Below the pieces are notes generated by a model. The model worked only from the letters and a program-made list of their open reading frames with translations, searched no databases and had not been told where the DNA came from. From positions 17,713,465 through 17,777,464 of the forward strand of contig CM060692.1 of assembly GCA_030686995.1 (NCBI GenBank): a stretch of 64,000 nt of DNA. The letters are read 5' to 3'. How positions within the stretch are numbered: position 1 is the stretch's first letter; each line of letters starts with the position of its first letter. This DNA is from Artemisia argyi (taxonomy: Eukaryota; Streptophyta; Magnoliopsida; Asterales; Asteraceae). Shown here piece after piece: positions 47,796 through 61,371 of the stretch. The translations under genes were made by a program, and so were the position numbers.

Positions 47796-48750
47796 TCTTA
47801 ATCGGCTTGGGTTCCTAGACTATGTCTTCCACAAACGAATTAAGGTTTCCAAAATATACTCAAACTGTAAAAAAGAAAAAGTGCAGATTAAAGAGAAAAA
47901 GAATGTATCTGTTTTGATTCTTCTATATTCGGTTGCACTCGTTCTTCCCTTTGTGACTGCTGTGCTTCTTGATTGATTTTTTTCAGGAATTGAACCTTGG
48001 GCTCTGATGCCACTGTTGAAAATACCTTCAACTTCTGTTTGGATCAGAAGTTATGCGATAAAAAGATAAAAAAAAACAGAAATACTTTCTTGATTTATAA
48101 CACAGAAACGTATATTTATTAATTGAATCTTTATTGAATTGATATTGAAAGTGATTACAAGTGTTCCTTATATAGTGATTGAATCGGTGCCATGGAACCA
48201 ACACAACCTTTCATACAGAAGAGGCACAACGATTCAATAACAATAAAAAGACACGACCATATAATAACCGTTATAACCCTAACAACCTAAACGACCAAGC
48301 CCATATCCAATGTCGGTTTACAGGCTTATACATAAAACATAATTACATAATATACACTAACTATCCTAGAGTTTGCTTCTATAACATTAATGGCCAACAA
48401 TCAGCAATCTTAAAATTCTTAAAAGAGCACATGTGTACGTCAATAAAAAAAATAAGCATTCAGATTGGCTACGTAGGTAATACCGAAGATCTTACACTTT
48501 ATGACTCGTCACTTTTCAAGAAGTGATTCCGAACCGCAACTGTGCCCCAACAACAATAGTCGTCAAAAATAAAAATAAAAGTCGAACCGGTCCCAGCAAC
48601 GTTAACAATCGAAAGAGCGTATTAAGGGTATGTTTGGCAGCGAGCATTTTGAAGCAAGTAGAAACTAATGTTTAGCATTTTGTACATAATGCTTGTTTGG
48701 CAACAAACAACTAGCAATTTGTACATAACGCTTGTTTGTCAAAATGCTAC

Positions 48751-51662
48751 TGTAAAACCCGAAAATTTTTAAACTTATTAAATACCCAAAATACCCTCTA
48801 AATTCGAACTTATGAAAAGACGATTAAAAATCTAAGACATTAATATAACCTATGTATTTAAACCTTTAATACGTGAACAAATAAATGTAACACGAATATA
48901 AAACATACGATAATGTAATTTGTATACATTTAACCTATATCACACATTTAAAGGGTCATAGGACCGAATTTTATTTTATGCACATACGAATAGAATCTTG
49001 AATGGAGCCCACCTTCGTGATTGACTTGTCCTCCACTTTTTGCTCCTTATAATCGGCAATTTCCATTTTAAAGATATCCTCTCATTCAATTGTTACATAA
49101 CCGAACCTACACACACATATTTCATTTAACACATTTCACAAAACTTTTACAAAACCCTAGACCTAAAATCTTAAGTGGCGGCTATCTTTTTCTTTCCTCC
49201 ATTTCTGTCCGAATCAAAAGGGGTGCAAGGGTGGTACGATTGTGGTCGCTGGTGTAGCTTGTGGTCGTGAGTTAATCGTAGTACAAAGGAGGTGTGGACG
49301 TAGGTTTATTCTTTTGTTCGAGGGTCTTTGGTGCTGTTTCGGTGGTGGTGTACTGGACTAGAATTCGATCTTTTGTTCGTGTTTTCTTTCTTGTGATCAC
49401 GCTACAAGGGTAACCTTTCGGCCTTGTTCAAATCAACTCTTCTGTTGCCTTCTTTTTCTGTCGTATGCATGCTTCCAAACGAATAAGGGTTGCGAGGTTG
49501 GAGTTCTGTTCATGCGTAGGTTTCGATATCGACATATGTCATCAGTGGTTTCGTACTCGGGTTCATGTACGAATGGAACGCTAGTTCGGATCGGGTTCGC
49601 TTCGTGTTTGGATTCAGTTCTGCCACACAAGCGTGGAGATTGATCTTGTTCGGGTTTGTATTCGCGTACGTCTTCGGAGTTTTGGTTTCATTCGTTGGAG
49701 GTTCAAGGTAGTATTATTTTCTTCGTATTGACCAGGTTCTGTTGCGCTAAGTGTTGGGTCAATCATGTTCGTTTTCGATCTAACTCGTTTGGCTGAGAGG
49801 TATCTTCAATTCACATGTTACTTACAAAATACATACATATATATCATGCATGCATACGTAAATAACCCATGAAAATACACTAGTTTTGGTTGTCATGTTG
49901 AAGTCTTGAATTGAATTGGAACAATGTCAACGTAATCAAATAATGAAAAGTTCGAAATCGTTTTCGGTAAAACTGTGTATTACGTATATGAAGAAGGTGT
50001 AGCTTCTATATTGATTTTTTTTAGTCCTTAATTAAAACCTCTTTGTATGAATCTTAAAACATGCTACTATATATGAAGGTTTAAAATTATAAAGATTACG
50101 ATCAGGTAGATAAACGGATGTCGGGTCATAAACAAGTCTTACATGATCTTATAAAAATCTTGGGTCGCCGCGGCATAAATATTAAGATCATGGGTACGTT
50201 AATAAATTATATAAAATTATAATGACGGGGTCCAAAATTATTATCTTAATATTAATTTATTGAAATAAACTTTAAAATAATTTTATTTGATTCTTAATAT
50301 TTAATGTCGATAATTTACATTTTAGACCCTAAACTTATAATATTGATATTTTAGGATTCAAACTATTATATTGGTCATTTTAGTCTTAAATATTATAAAT
50401 TGTCCATTATAACCTTAAAGTATTAAATTGCTAATTCGGAAAACTTGCTAAAAATGGAAGGTTACTAAAAATAGAAAGAAACCTAAAATCGGAAATCTGA
50501 TTAAAATGAACTTATGATTAATAAGCGATCATTAATTCGTGTAGATTCGTTGAAGAAGGAGTAACTTCCGATCTTTATGTCTTCTGGTGTGTTTTGCACT
50601 TGCGGTTAAGGTACAGATATTCCGTACTCTCTCAGCAAGAGTACAACTTTATTTCTCTCTCATGACTTTCTCTCTCTCCTTATATTATTGCACCTTGATA
50701 TTGAACTTTGATTGACCCATTGATATTGGTCATTTAACCTACCTCTTGATATTGACCTATTATCTATTGATAATGACCTATGGGTATTTAAACCCTTGGA
50801 TATTGGACCTTTGATAATAAACCTTGATATTGAACCTTGACAATAAACTTTTGAGACTAAACTTTGATATTGAACCATTGATATTGAACCTTGACCACTT
50901 GACCCTTCAGTATTTACCCGGGGTGTTACTTGTTGTGGAGTAGCCACAACCATAGCATTGATGCACCAATGTTATGTACTCTAGCGTAGTTGGAGAGATG
51001 TACTACGCCGTCCCCGATCTACTATTGACTACTGCTTTGATTGTGATTGTTATTGGCCTACGGGGGCGTATGGATGCATCCTAGATTTGTATTGTATTGA
51101 TTGATTGATTATTGGAGCTACTACATTGTCTGCATTGCTACATATTGTATTGGTGACTGGGTATGTGTGCATTGCAACCCCTCACATATTGGGAGTTGAT
51201 CACTCCATATTGGGTTACTATTGGATTGTATTGTATATTGATTGGGCCTGGGGTAAAATACTGATTCCAAATACTTTACACCTTACGCTTAACCTGGATA
51301 TCTTTTGAATACCCAATTGACACCATATGTAATCTCAATTCGTATTCTCTTATCTTTTTACTTGATGTGCTTGTTATCTTCATATCTGTTCACTGAGCTT
51401 TTTATGCTCAGCCGCGTTTTCTTTTCCATGCGGCAGGTACTTAAGCTAGGATGCGGGGTCTAGCTTTGGGGATGAGAGAGTGTGGATCAACCTTAGAGTT
51501 CTTCTAAATAATGGACTTGGTTTTATTATCGTATCTTCCTTATTTTGGAATTCATTTGTAACATTTGAACTCATTGTATTGTTGAAGTATTAAGCTTGTG
51601 TTTTGCTCTGTTGGACACTATTTATTGTGATATATTTACCCTTGATGGGTTGGGGTGTTACA
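48751..51662 (+). mobile_element. gypsy (Tekay-like) LTR 1, full length
   Basis: It starts TGTAAAACCCGAAAATT and ends GGGGTGTTACA, 2912 bp, followed by ATTTA and the PBS TGGTATCAGAG at 51668. LTR 1 differs from LTR 2 and LTR 3 at several bases they share. Its middle part, absent from LTR 2, includes an imperfect TTGATATTGAACC repeat array (about 50695-50910). Confidence 0.9.
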
Positions 51663-51893
51663 ATTTATGGTATCAGAGACCAGGCTGACGACTTATAATA
51701 CATAAACCTGGACCTGTGAGTTTTGGACCATTAGGTTTCCACTGTCGGAACATTGATGAACACCTTGCAAACTTGATTTAGGATTCTTCCCTGTGCGAAC
51801 TTAAGTTTTAACCTGTGAGGATTGGGTAGATATTAGGCTTCCTTCGGCGTACCTTCCTTTCGTGTTTGTCCTTGACCTCCTTATTCTGACCAT

Positions 51894-52259
51894 TTGGTAA
51901 CCATTCAGATGGTTAAATCTCGTCGCTCTGGTCCACCTGACGAAAACATGAAGAAAATAGTGACTCATGCCGTTAAGGATACCTCAAGACAGATCGAGTG
52001 CGTAAGAAGGAGTAAGGGGACTACTGTTAATGCTACGGGCTGCCAGAAGATGGATGACAGGGAGAAAGAGATGTACGAAACTAAAGTAATTGATAACAAA
52101 GGTATTGACACCAAGTATTACGGAAAGTGCCATAAGTCTGTGGAGGAAGAAGAGAGAGATCGCAAAAGTGGTTTTGCTAGCCGCCTTTTGCCGCAACACG
52201 AGAATAACATGAATGGTTGGATTAGTGAAAGGGAGGAAGAGAAGAAGAGAATGACGTAG
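51894..52259 (+). pseudogene. gag start remnant, copy 1
   Basis: 121 codons beginning near the position of a gypsy gag start, with MVKSRRSGPPDENMKK and a highly charged body, then a stop. No capsid motif or zinc knuckle follows. The identical frame is at 56499-56864. Confidence 0.5.
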
Positions 52260-54966
52260 ACTCTGATCTAGAGTCTACGGCGACCAGCTGTTATAATCTA
52301 AATTGAAAGAAGGAAATTTGTGATCGTGAACTAGTTTCTTTTACTCTTCTGTTTAGCCTATACTAGACTTCGAATTCATTTCCGTTTCCAAGTTACTCTG
52401 ATAATATTGAAACTTTGAATTAAATTCCCCTTTATGAGTTTTGTTATGGCAATCCTGTTTGTGTTCATCAGTAAATTGTCATGGGAATCTTGATGATTTT
52501 GGAAATACTGGTACGATGGTTTTGGCACCCTAAATTGATTGATCTAATATATTCCGTTATTTTCGGATACTTCTCATTTTTCTATTTGACTCCATTGACG
52601 ATGTTAGCAACTAGCATCTCACGCGTATCATTTTGACAACAATACAATGTTCGTATTCACAATGAGGCACACTTGGGCTATGAAGCTGAACAAAAATCCC
52701 AACCTTTTCTAATAGTTAACTTATCTGCCTAAATACTTTTGACAAACCTGACACTTGATCCTAATTCGTGAATTATCCATCTGGTTTGGCAAATGTAGTT
52801 GTTATACAATTCCGTTTACCTTTACTATGATTTTGACCTACCCTTGAAAATTCGTTTCCGATGGCCTCACTTGAAAGACTGAAGAAACAAATGAAAGAAC
52901 TTCTAAGAAATGAGTTTACTAACCGAGAGTAACCCCGAGAAGTATATCGGTTTTATTGGTGAAGAAGAAGAGAGACGACGTTGGGTGAACGTGAAGGTTC
53001 CTTAAGATGATTTTAAAGCCGTTCTTGTATTCGTAATAATAAGTTAACGATTTCAATTGTATTGGCTATCACGTCAACTATTTCTATGTATATGGTGAGA
53101 TTATGTTTTCGTGAATATTTGGAAGAATTGTTATAGTATGACATTGTGGTATGTTCTGAAGTGGAGTTATGAGTTAAGATTATTTTTGGAATCGTCTTTC
53201 ATATTCGTGACGACTACCATGATGGTTAGTGACGCTAATAGTATTAGCAAAAGCTCTGACCATCTTGTGAATCTGATTTATAGCGTTTTCTCGTGAGTAC
53301 TTGGACAAACAGTCATGGTATGACGTAATAGTACATTCAGAGACGAGAAAGGACATGGAAACTATTTTGTACCTTGTTAGAAATTTGGCGAGCACTTGTG
53401 CATTTTGGGAGATTGATATTTGTTGGACAACGGTGTTCTTAGATTAGAATATCTCTTTAAATTCCGCAAGATCTGAAACTATAACCAAGTGATCAAGACC
53501 GACAATAAATTTGAAAAGCTAGTCTTTTGAATCTTACAGAAGAATCTTGGAAGATGCTTACCAATTTGCATTACCATGGATAAATTTTTTTGAACAACAG
53601 AAAAGGACATAGTTTGATTGAGAACGGAGTTTTGGGAAAAGCTGAAATAGAAATTAACTTCCATATCTTTAGGAAGAACAAATGTTGGGACATTTCAGGA
53701 AGAGACTCGGTGATACTCTTTTAAAGCATAGAAGATTTTGCGTATGCATCAAGACAAGTAGAAACGTATGAAAAGATTAACTTCACCGCCTAACCTAGAA
53801 TCGACAACAACAGTGGCTACCATGAAGAGGGAAGATACTCCTTACAAGGCAGAAGTGCTGGCGCTGCAGGGGACAAGAAGCTAGTCAAGGTGGCGAACTT
53901 GGAGCTGATGAAGACATCCAGTCTCACTTCCCTATTCATCTTGGTTGTACTAAGACGAATTAAGAGCAGAAGCAGACTGGATGAGGACGGGATTTAAAGA
54001 ACGTGTTAGGAATTCACATTACTCCATCGCATTCCAAGAAGAACTGCAGAAGGCTTGATGAATCAGACTCAAGATCACAGTTTTGTTTCACTCCCAGATT
54101 GATAGACAAAAGAAGAAAGATTACTTGGATTTGAAGAGATTTGATGTTTTGAATGGGTGGTTTTTGGAACAAACTATTCTGTTCTGGTTGTTTAGGTGAG
54201 TTGACTCTGTGAAGGATGAAGTTAATGATGGTAAATGCTCACTCTCGCTAATTTCTTGAGTTCGTTATCTGGTAATGTGATCCTTGGATGATTTAGGTTC
54301 TCCAATATCATCTCTGTTCCGTGTTCATTCTGCGTATGTTTGATGATGGTCTTGTTTTGGAAAGTTTGGCGAATTTTGGGAAGATTGATGCTTTTGAGAC
54401 GACGTACCTAAATTGCTGATATGTTAGAATTCCGTTACTCTTGCGAGTAGTTTTGTTTTCTCTAGTTATTCATTGAGATTTCCGCTGTTTTGTTACTGAA
54501 CGTTTCCTCTTGGTTATGACGTGGCTTGTTTGTTTACGACTCGTGATAAAGTATGACCATCATGAGGGTACATTTATATGATGCTAGTATTATGACGCCT
54601 GGCCAACGTGATAATACTCACATCATATAACGTGCACTTATTGTGGTTATAGGATATCTTGAGAGTATCTAAGAAGTTTAGAATTTGATCTTCGTTGGAT
54701 TTTCTGCGACTTGTGAGACTTTAGGTTCATTCTACCTACAAGTTGACTCGACATTCATCGTTATATAATTGGAAATTTGGACTCTCGATTTTGCATACTA
54801 TTGACCTCGATACAGCTGTCACCAATCTCAAGCTCTTTAAAGAGATCTCTACTGTTTGATACAGTTTATTTGATTTGAAATTTTGTTCGTATTCCATATG
54901 AGCTTTCCAGAAGATACAATTATCATCCTCTACATATGGTGTCATACCCTTTTGATCAGATTCAAC

Positions 54967-55150
54967 CAGATATGTCACTTCCAGAAAAACCGAAAGCCAT
55001 TCTTGATAAACAGGAGAGAGTCATGAGAAATAAGTTTTTCATTTTGTTAAAGTTCTTTAGAAGAACCATCCACCACGTTAGGAGACCTGGGAGACCGAGG
55101 AGTCTATGCGATCCAGTTACCCTCATTTCTTTTCGTAGTCTGGAATGTTT
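54967..55150 (+). pseudogene. C-terminal pol remnant of a Tekay-like chromovirus, copy 1
   Basis: One frame reads LPEKPKAILDKQERVMRNK. The sequence then continues in a neighbouring frame as KVL-stop-KNHPPR-stop-ETWETEESMRSSYPHFF. This is the conserved end of gypsy pol around the chromodomain, with two stops and a frame change. It is followed by TTCACGGACGAAATTTT and the polypurine tract, the usual order in this clade. The identical copy is at 59572-59755. Confidence 0.75.
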
Positions 55151-55206
55151 CCGTTTCGTTTTCATTTCAATTTCACGGACGAAATTTTCTTCTAGAGGGG
55201 AAGAGT

Positions 55207-56267
55207 TGTAAAACCCGAAAATTTTTAAACTTATTAAATACCCAAAATACCCTCTAAATTCGAACTTATGAAAAGACGATTAAAAATCTAAGACATTAAT
55301 ATAACCTAAGTATTTAAACCTTTAATACGTGAACAAATAAATGTAACACGAATATAAAACATACGATAATGTAATTTGTATACATTTAACCTATATCACA
55401 CATTTAAAGGGTCATAGGACCGAATTTTATTTTATGCACATACGAATAGAATCTTGAATGGAGCCCACCTTCGTGATTGACTTGTCCTCCACTTTTTGCT
55501 ACTTATAATCGGCAATTTCCATTTTAAAGAGATCCTCTCATTCAATTGTTACATAACCGAACCTACACACACATATTTCATTTAACACATTTCACAAAAC
55601 TTTTACAAAACCCTAGACCTAAAATCTTAAGTGGCGGCTATCTTTTTCTTTCCTCCATTTCTGTCCGAATCAAAAGGGGTGCAAGGGTGGTACGATTGTG
55701 GTCGCTGGTGTAGCTTGTGGCCGTGAGTTAATCGTAGTACAAAGGAGGTGTGGACGTAGGTTTATTCTTTTGTTCGAGGGTCTTTGGTGCTGTTTCGGTG
55801 GTGGTGTACTGGACTAGTATTCGATCTTTTGTTCGTGTTTTCTTTCTTGTGATCACGCTACAAGGGTAACCTTTCGGCCTTGTTCAAATTCACTCTTTTG
55901 TTGCCTTCTTTTTCTGTCGTATGCATGCTTCCAAACGAATAAGGATTGCGAGGTTGGAGTTCTGTTCATGCGTAGGTTTCGATATTGACATATGTCATCA
56001 GTGGTTTCGTACTCTGGTTCAAGTACGAATGGAACGCTAGTTCGGATCGGGTTCGCTTCGGGGTTTAGCTTTGGGGATGAGAGAGTGTGGATCAACCTTA
56101 GAGTTCTTCTAAATAATGGACTTGGTTTTATTATCGTATCTTCCTTATTTTGGAATTCATTTGTAACATTTGAACTCATTGTATTGTTGAAGTATTAAGC
56201 TTGTGTTTTGCTCTGTTGGACACTATTTATTGTGATATATTTACCCTTGATGGGTTGGGGTGTTACA
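55207..56267 (+). mobile_element. gypsy LTR 2, shortened recombinant joint
   Basis: 1061 bp with the same start (TGTAAAACCC) and end (GTGTTACA) as LTR 1, but lacking about 1.85 kb from the middle. The joint is at about 56060, where GGTTCGCTTCG passes directly into GGGTTTAGCTTTGGGG. The part before the joint carries the variants of LTR 3; the part after matches the end of LTR 1 except one base (56065). Confidence 0.9.
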
Positions 56268-56498
56268 ATTTATGGTATCAGAGACCAGGCTGACGACTTA
56301 TAATACATAAACCTGGACCTGTGAGTTTTGGACCATTAGGTTTCCACTGTCGGAACATTGATGAACACCTTGCAAACTTGATTTAGGATTCTTCCCTGTG
56401 CGAACTTAAGTTTTAACCTGTGAGGATTGGGTAGATATTAGGCTTCCTTCGGCGTACCTTCCTTTCGTGTTTGTCCTTGACCTCCTTATTCTGACCAT

Positions 56499-56864
56499 TT
56501 GGTAACCATTCAGATGGTTAAATCTCGTCGCTCTGGTCCACCTGACGAAAACATGAAGAAAATAGTGACTCATGCCGTTAAGGATACCTCAAGACAGATC
56601 GAGTGCGTAAGAAGGAGTAAGGGGACTACTGTTAATGCTACGGGCTGCCAGAAGATGGATGACAGGGAGAAAGAGATGTACGAAACTAAAGTAATTGATA
56701 ACAAAGGTATTGACACCAAGTATTACGGAAAGTGCCATAAGTCTGTGGAGGAAGAAGAGAGAGATCGCAAAAGTGGTTTTGCTAGCCGCCTTTTGCCGCA
56801 ACACGAGAATAACATGAATGGTTGGATTAGTGAAAGGGAGGAAGAGAAGAAGAGAATGACGTAG
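56499..56864 (+). pseudogene. gag start remnant, copy 2
   Basis: Identical in translation to 51894-52259, at the 4605-bp offset. See that entry for its content. Confidence 0.5.
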
Positions 56865-59571
56865 ACTCTGATCTAGAGTCTACGGCGACCAGCTGTTATA
56901 ATCTAAATTGAAAGAAGGAAATTTGTGATCGTGAACTAGTTTCTTTTACTCTTCTGTTTAGCCTATACTAGACTTCGAATTCATTTCCGTTTCCAAGTTA
57001 CTCTGATAATATTGAAACTTTGAATTAAATTCCCCTTTATGAGTTTTGTTATGGCAATCCTGTTTGTGTTCATCAGTAAATTGTCATGGGAATCTTGATG
57101 ATTTTGGAAATACTGGTACGATGGTTTTGGCACCCTAAATTGATTGATCTAATATATTCCGTTATTTTCGGATACTTCTCATTTTTCTATTTGACTCCAT
57201 TGACGATGTTAGCAACTAGCATCTCACGCGTATCATTTTGACAACAATACAATGTTCGTATTCACAATGAGGCACACTTGGGCTATGAAGCTGAACAAAA
57301 ATCCCAACCTTTTCTAATAGTTAACTTATCTGCCTAAATACTTTTGACAAACCTGACACTTGATCCTAATTCGTGAATTATCCATCTGGTTTGGCAAATG
57401 TAGTTGTTATACAATTCCGTTTACCTTTACTATGATTTTGACCTACCCTTGAAAATTCGTTTCCGATGGCCTCACTTGAAAGACTGAAGAAACAAATGAA
57501 AGAACTTCTAAGAAATGAGTTTACTAACCGAGAGTAACCCCGAGAAGTATATCGGTTTTATTGGTGAAGAAGAAGAGAGACGACGTTGGGTGAACGTGAA
57601 GGTTCCTTAAGATGATTTTAAAGCCGTTCTTGTATTCGTAATAATAAGTTAACGATTTCAATTGTATTGGCTATCACGTCAACTATTTCTATGTATATGG
57701 TGAGATTATGTTTTCGTGAATATTTGGAAGAATTGTTATAGTATGACATTGTGGTATGTTCTGAAGTGGAGTTATGAGTTAAGATTATTTTTGGAATCGT
57801 CTTTCATATTCGTGACGACTACCATGATGGTTAGTGACGCTAATAGTATTAGCAAAAGCTCTGACCATCTTGTGAATCTGATTTATAGCGTTTTCTCGTG
57901 AGTACTTGGACAAACAGTCATGGTATGACGTAATAGTACATTCAGAGACGAGAAAGGACATGGAAACTATTTTGTACCTTGTTAGAAATTTGGCGAGCAC
58001 TTGTGCATTTTGGGAGATTGATATTTGTTGGACAACGGTGTTCTTAGATTAGAATATCTCTTTAAATTCCGCAAGATCTGAAACTATAACCAAGTGATCA
58101 AGACCGACAATAAATTTGAAAAGCTAGTCTTTTGAATCTTACAGAAGAATCTTGGAAGATGCTTACCAATTTGCATTACCATGGATAAATTTTTTTGAAC
58201 AACAGAAAAGGACATAGTTTGATTGAGAACGGAGTTTTGGGAAAAGCTGAAATAGAAATTAACTTCCATATCTTTAGGAAGAACAAATGTTGGGACATTT
58301 CAGGAAGAGACTCGGTGATACTCTTTTAAAGCATAGAAGATTTTGCGTATGCATCAAGACAAGTAGAAACGTATGAAAAGATTAACTTCACCGCCTAACC
58401 TAGAATCGACAACAACAGTGGCTACCATGAAGAGGGAAGATACTCCTTACAAGGCAGAAGTGCTGGCGCTGCAGGGGACAAGAAGCTAGTCAAGGTGGCG
58501 AACTTGGAGCTGATGAAGACATCCAGTCTCACTTCCCTATTCATCTTGGTTGTACTAAGACGAATTAAGAGCAGAAGCAGACTGGATGAGGACGGGATTT
58601 AAAGAACGTGTTAGGAATTCACATTACTCCATCGCATTCCAAGAAGAACTGCAGAAGGCTTGATGAATCAGACTCAAGATCACAGTTTTGTTTCACTCCC
58701 AGATTGATAGACAAAAGAAGAAAGATTACTTGGATTTGAAGAGATTTGATGTTTTGAATGGGTGGTTTTTGGAACAAACTATTCTGTTCTGGTTGTTTAG
58801 GTGAGTTGACTCTGTGAAGGATGAAGTTAATGATGGTAAATGCTCACTCTCGCTAATTTCTTGAGTTCGTTATCTGGTAATGTGATCCTTGGATGATTTA
58901 GGTTCTCCAATATCATCTCTGTTCCGTGTTCATTCTGCGTATGTTTGATGATGGTCTTGTTTTGGAAAGTTTGGCGAATTTTGGGAAGATTGATGCTTTT
59001 GAGACGACGTACCTAAATTGCTGATATGTTAGAATTCCGTTACTCTTGCGAGTAGTTTTGTTTTCTCTAGTTATTCATTGAGATTTCCGCTGTTTTGTTA
59101 CTGAACGTTTCCTCTTGGTTATGACGTGGCTTGTTTGTTTACGACTCGTGATAAAGTATGACCATCATGAGGGTACATTTATATGATGCTAGTATTATGA
59201 CGCCTGGCCAACGTGATAATACTCACATCATATAACGTGCACTTATTGTGGTTATAGGATATCTTGAGAGTATCTAAGAAGTTTAGAATTTGATCTTCGT
59301 TGGATTTTCTGCGACTTGTGAGACTTTAGGTTCATTCTACCTACAAGTTGACTCGACATTCATCGTTATATAATTGGAAATTTGGACTCTCGATTTTGCA
59401 TACTATTGACCTCGATACAGCTGTCACCAATCTCAAGCTCTTTAAAGAGATCTCTACTGTTTGATACAGTTTATTTGATTTGAAATTTTGTTCGTATTCC
59501 ATATGAGCTTTCCAGAAGATACAATTATCATCCTCTACATATGGTGTCATACCCTTTTGATCAGATTCAAC

Positions 59572-59755
59572 CAGATATGTCACTTCCAGAAAAACCGAAA
59601 GCCATTCTTGATAAACAGGAGAGAGTCATGAGAAATAAGTTTTTCATTTTGTTAAAGTTCTTTAGAAGAACCATCCACCACGTTAGGAGACCTGGGAGAC
59701 CGAGGAGTCTATGCGATCCAGTTACCCTCATTTCTTTTCGTAGTCTGGAATGTTT
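59572..59755 (+). pseudogene. C-terminal pol remnant, copy 2
   Basis: Second copy of 54967-55150 with the same stops and frame change, which shows the damage predates the duplication. Confidence 0.75.
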
Positions 59756-59811
59756 CCGTTTCGTTTTCATTTCAATTTCACGGACGAAATTTTCTTCTAG
59801 AGGGGAAGAGT

Positions 59812-60896
59812 TGTAAAACCCGAAAATTTTTAAACTTATTAAATACCCAAAATACCCTCTAAATTCGAACTTATGAAAAGACGATTAAAAATCTAAGACA
59901 TTAATATAACCTAAGTATTTAAACCTTTAATACGTGAACAAATAAATGTAACACGAATATAAAACATACGATAATGTAATTTGTATACATTTAACCTATA
60001 TCACACATTTAAAGGGTCATAGGACCGAATTTTATTTTATGCACATACGAATAGAATCTTGAATGGAGCCCACCTTCGTGATTGACTTGTCCTCCACTTT
60101 TTGCTACTTATAATCGGCAATTTCCATTTTAAAGAGATCCTCTCATTCAATTGTTACATAACCGAACCTACACACACATATTTCATTTAACACATTTCAC
60201 AAAACTTTTACAAAACCCTAGACCTAAAATCTTAAGTGGCGGCTATCTTTTTCTTTCCTCCATTTCTGTCCGAATCAAAAGGGGTGCAAGGGTGGTACGA
60301 TTGTGGTCGCTGGTGTAGCTTGTGGCCGTGAGTTAATCGTAGTACAAAGGAGGTGTGGACGTAGGTTTATTCTTTTGTTCGAGGGTCTTTGGTGCTGTTT
60401 CGGTGGTGGTGTACTGGACTAGTATTCGATCTTTTGTTCGTGTTTTCTTTCTTGTGATCACGCTACAAGGGTAACCTTTCGGCCTTGTTCAAATTCACTC
60501 TTTTGTTGCCTTCTTTTTCTGTCGTATGCATGCTTCCAAACGAATAAGGATTGCGAGGTTGGAGTTCTGTTCATGCGTAGGTTTCGATATTGACATATGT
60601 CATCAGTGGTTTCGTACTCTGGTTCAAGTACGAATGGAACGCTAGTTCGGATCGGGTTCGCTTCGCGTTTGGATTCAGTTCTGCCACACAAGCGTGGAGA
60701 TTGATCTTGTTCGGGTTTGTATTCGCGTACGCCTTCGGAGTTTTGGTTTCATTCGTTGGAGGTTCAAGGTAGTATTATTGTCTTCGTATTGACCAGGTTC
60801 TGTTGCGCTAAGTGTTGGGTCAATCATGTTCGTTTTCGATCTAACTCGTTTGGCTGAGAGGTATCTTCAATTCACATGTTACTTACAAAATACATC
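59812..60896 (+). mobile_element. gypsy LTR 3, interrupted by another LTR element
   Basis: It starts TGTAAAACCC and follows LTR 1 base for base with a few variants shared with LTR 2, past the position where LTR 2 is joined. It breaks off after ACTTACAAAATACAT, which in LTR 1 continues ACATATATATC near 49847. The foreign sequence TGTAACACCCCC begins at 60897. Confidence 0.9.
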
Positions 60897-61371
60897 TGTA
60901 ACACCCCCAAAATTTTATACAGCGGAAGACTCAACAAGCTTTCGGGGTGCTACGGGGATTGGTATCCAACACAAGACATAAAAGAACGAGATAAAGTAAA
61001 CAAAATAAAATGCAACCACGCGGGGTTTAGAGTTTACATTATCCAAAAATCATCCAAAGTCAGGCCCAAAAGAAATAAATATAGGTCCACAATAGTTATC
61101 AGAGTTTTAGAAATATAGATCCATAACTGGTGCCAAATGCCAAGCCTCCAATCCCAAGCATCCGAAGTGCATCACTTAATTACCTGAGAAAACGTGCTAA
61201 AAGTCAGCTTTCGCTGGTGAGATCATAGGTTTAGATTCATAATTCAATATAGTGGACATATACGCAAAACGCTTGCTAGCTAGACTAGGCCTCAATCATC
61301 CAACCAAAATATCCAACCAAAATAATCCAACCAAAACAAATCATCCCTATAGGTGCACGCTATAGCTCAAA

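Larger units (their letters stand above)
46232..48399 (-). mobile_element. complete non-autonomous LTR retrotransposon with gag only (TR-GAG type)
   Basis: Two LTRs of 386 bp each (46232-46617 and 48014-48399), TGTTG...AACA, differ by eye at one base (46354 A, 48136 G). The same 5 bases, ATCAG, flank both ends (46227-46231 and 48400-48404). On the minus strand a PBS (TGGCATCAGAGCCC) adjoins the right LTR. A purine tract (TAGGGGGTGAA) adjoins the left LTR. The 1.4-kb interior encodes only a gag protein. It lies at the downstream edge of duplication copy B. Confidence 0.95.
51663..55206 (+). mobile_element. gypsy internal region, copy 1
   Basis: 3544 bp from PBS to the polypurine tract AGAGGGGAAGAG at 55193-55204. 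It has no complete gag-pol. Gag-start and pol-end remnants are listed separately. The same region recurs 4605 bp further on, with all open frames identical. Confidence 0.9.
56268..59811 (+). mobile_element. gypsy internal region, copy 2
   Basis: Repeats 51663-55206 at a constant offset of 4605 bp. Every small frame (for example 52259/56864 and 54978/59583) has the same translation in both copies. It is bounded by a PBS at about 56273 and a polypurine tract before 59812. Confidence 0.92.

Noticed and set aside
54936..55211. 91-codon + strand frame MVSYPFDQIQP..., also at 59541-59816
   Set aside because: Not a gene of its own; it is the frame-shifted end of pol and is listed as a pol remnant.
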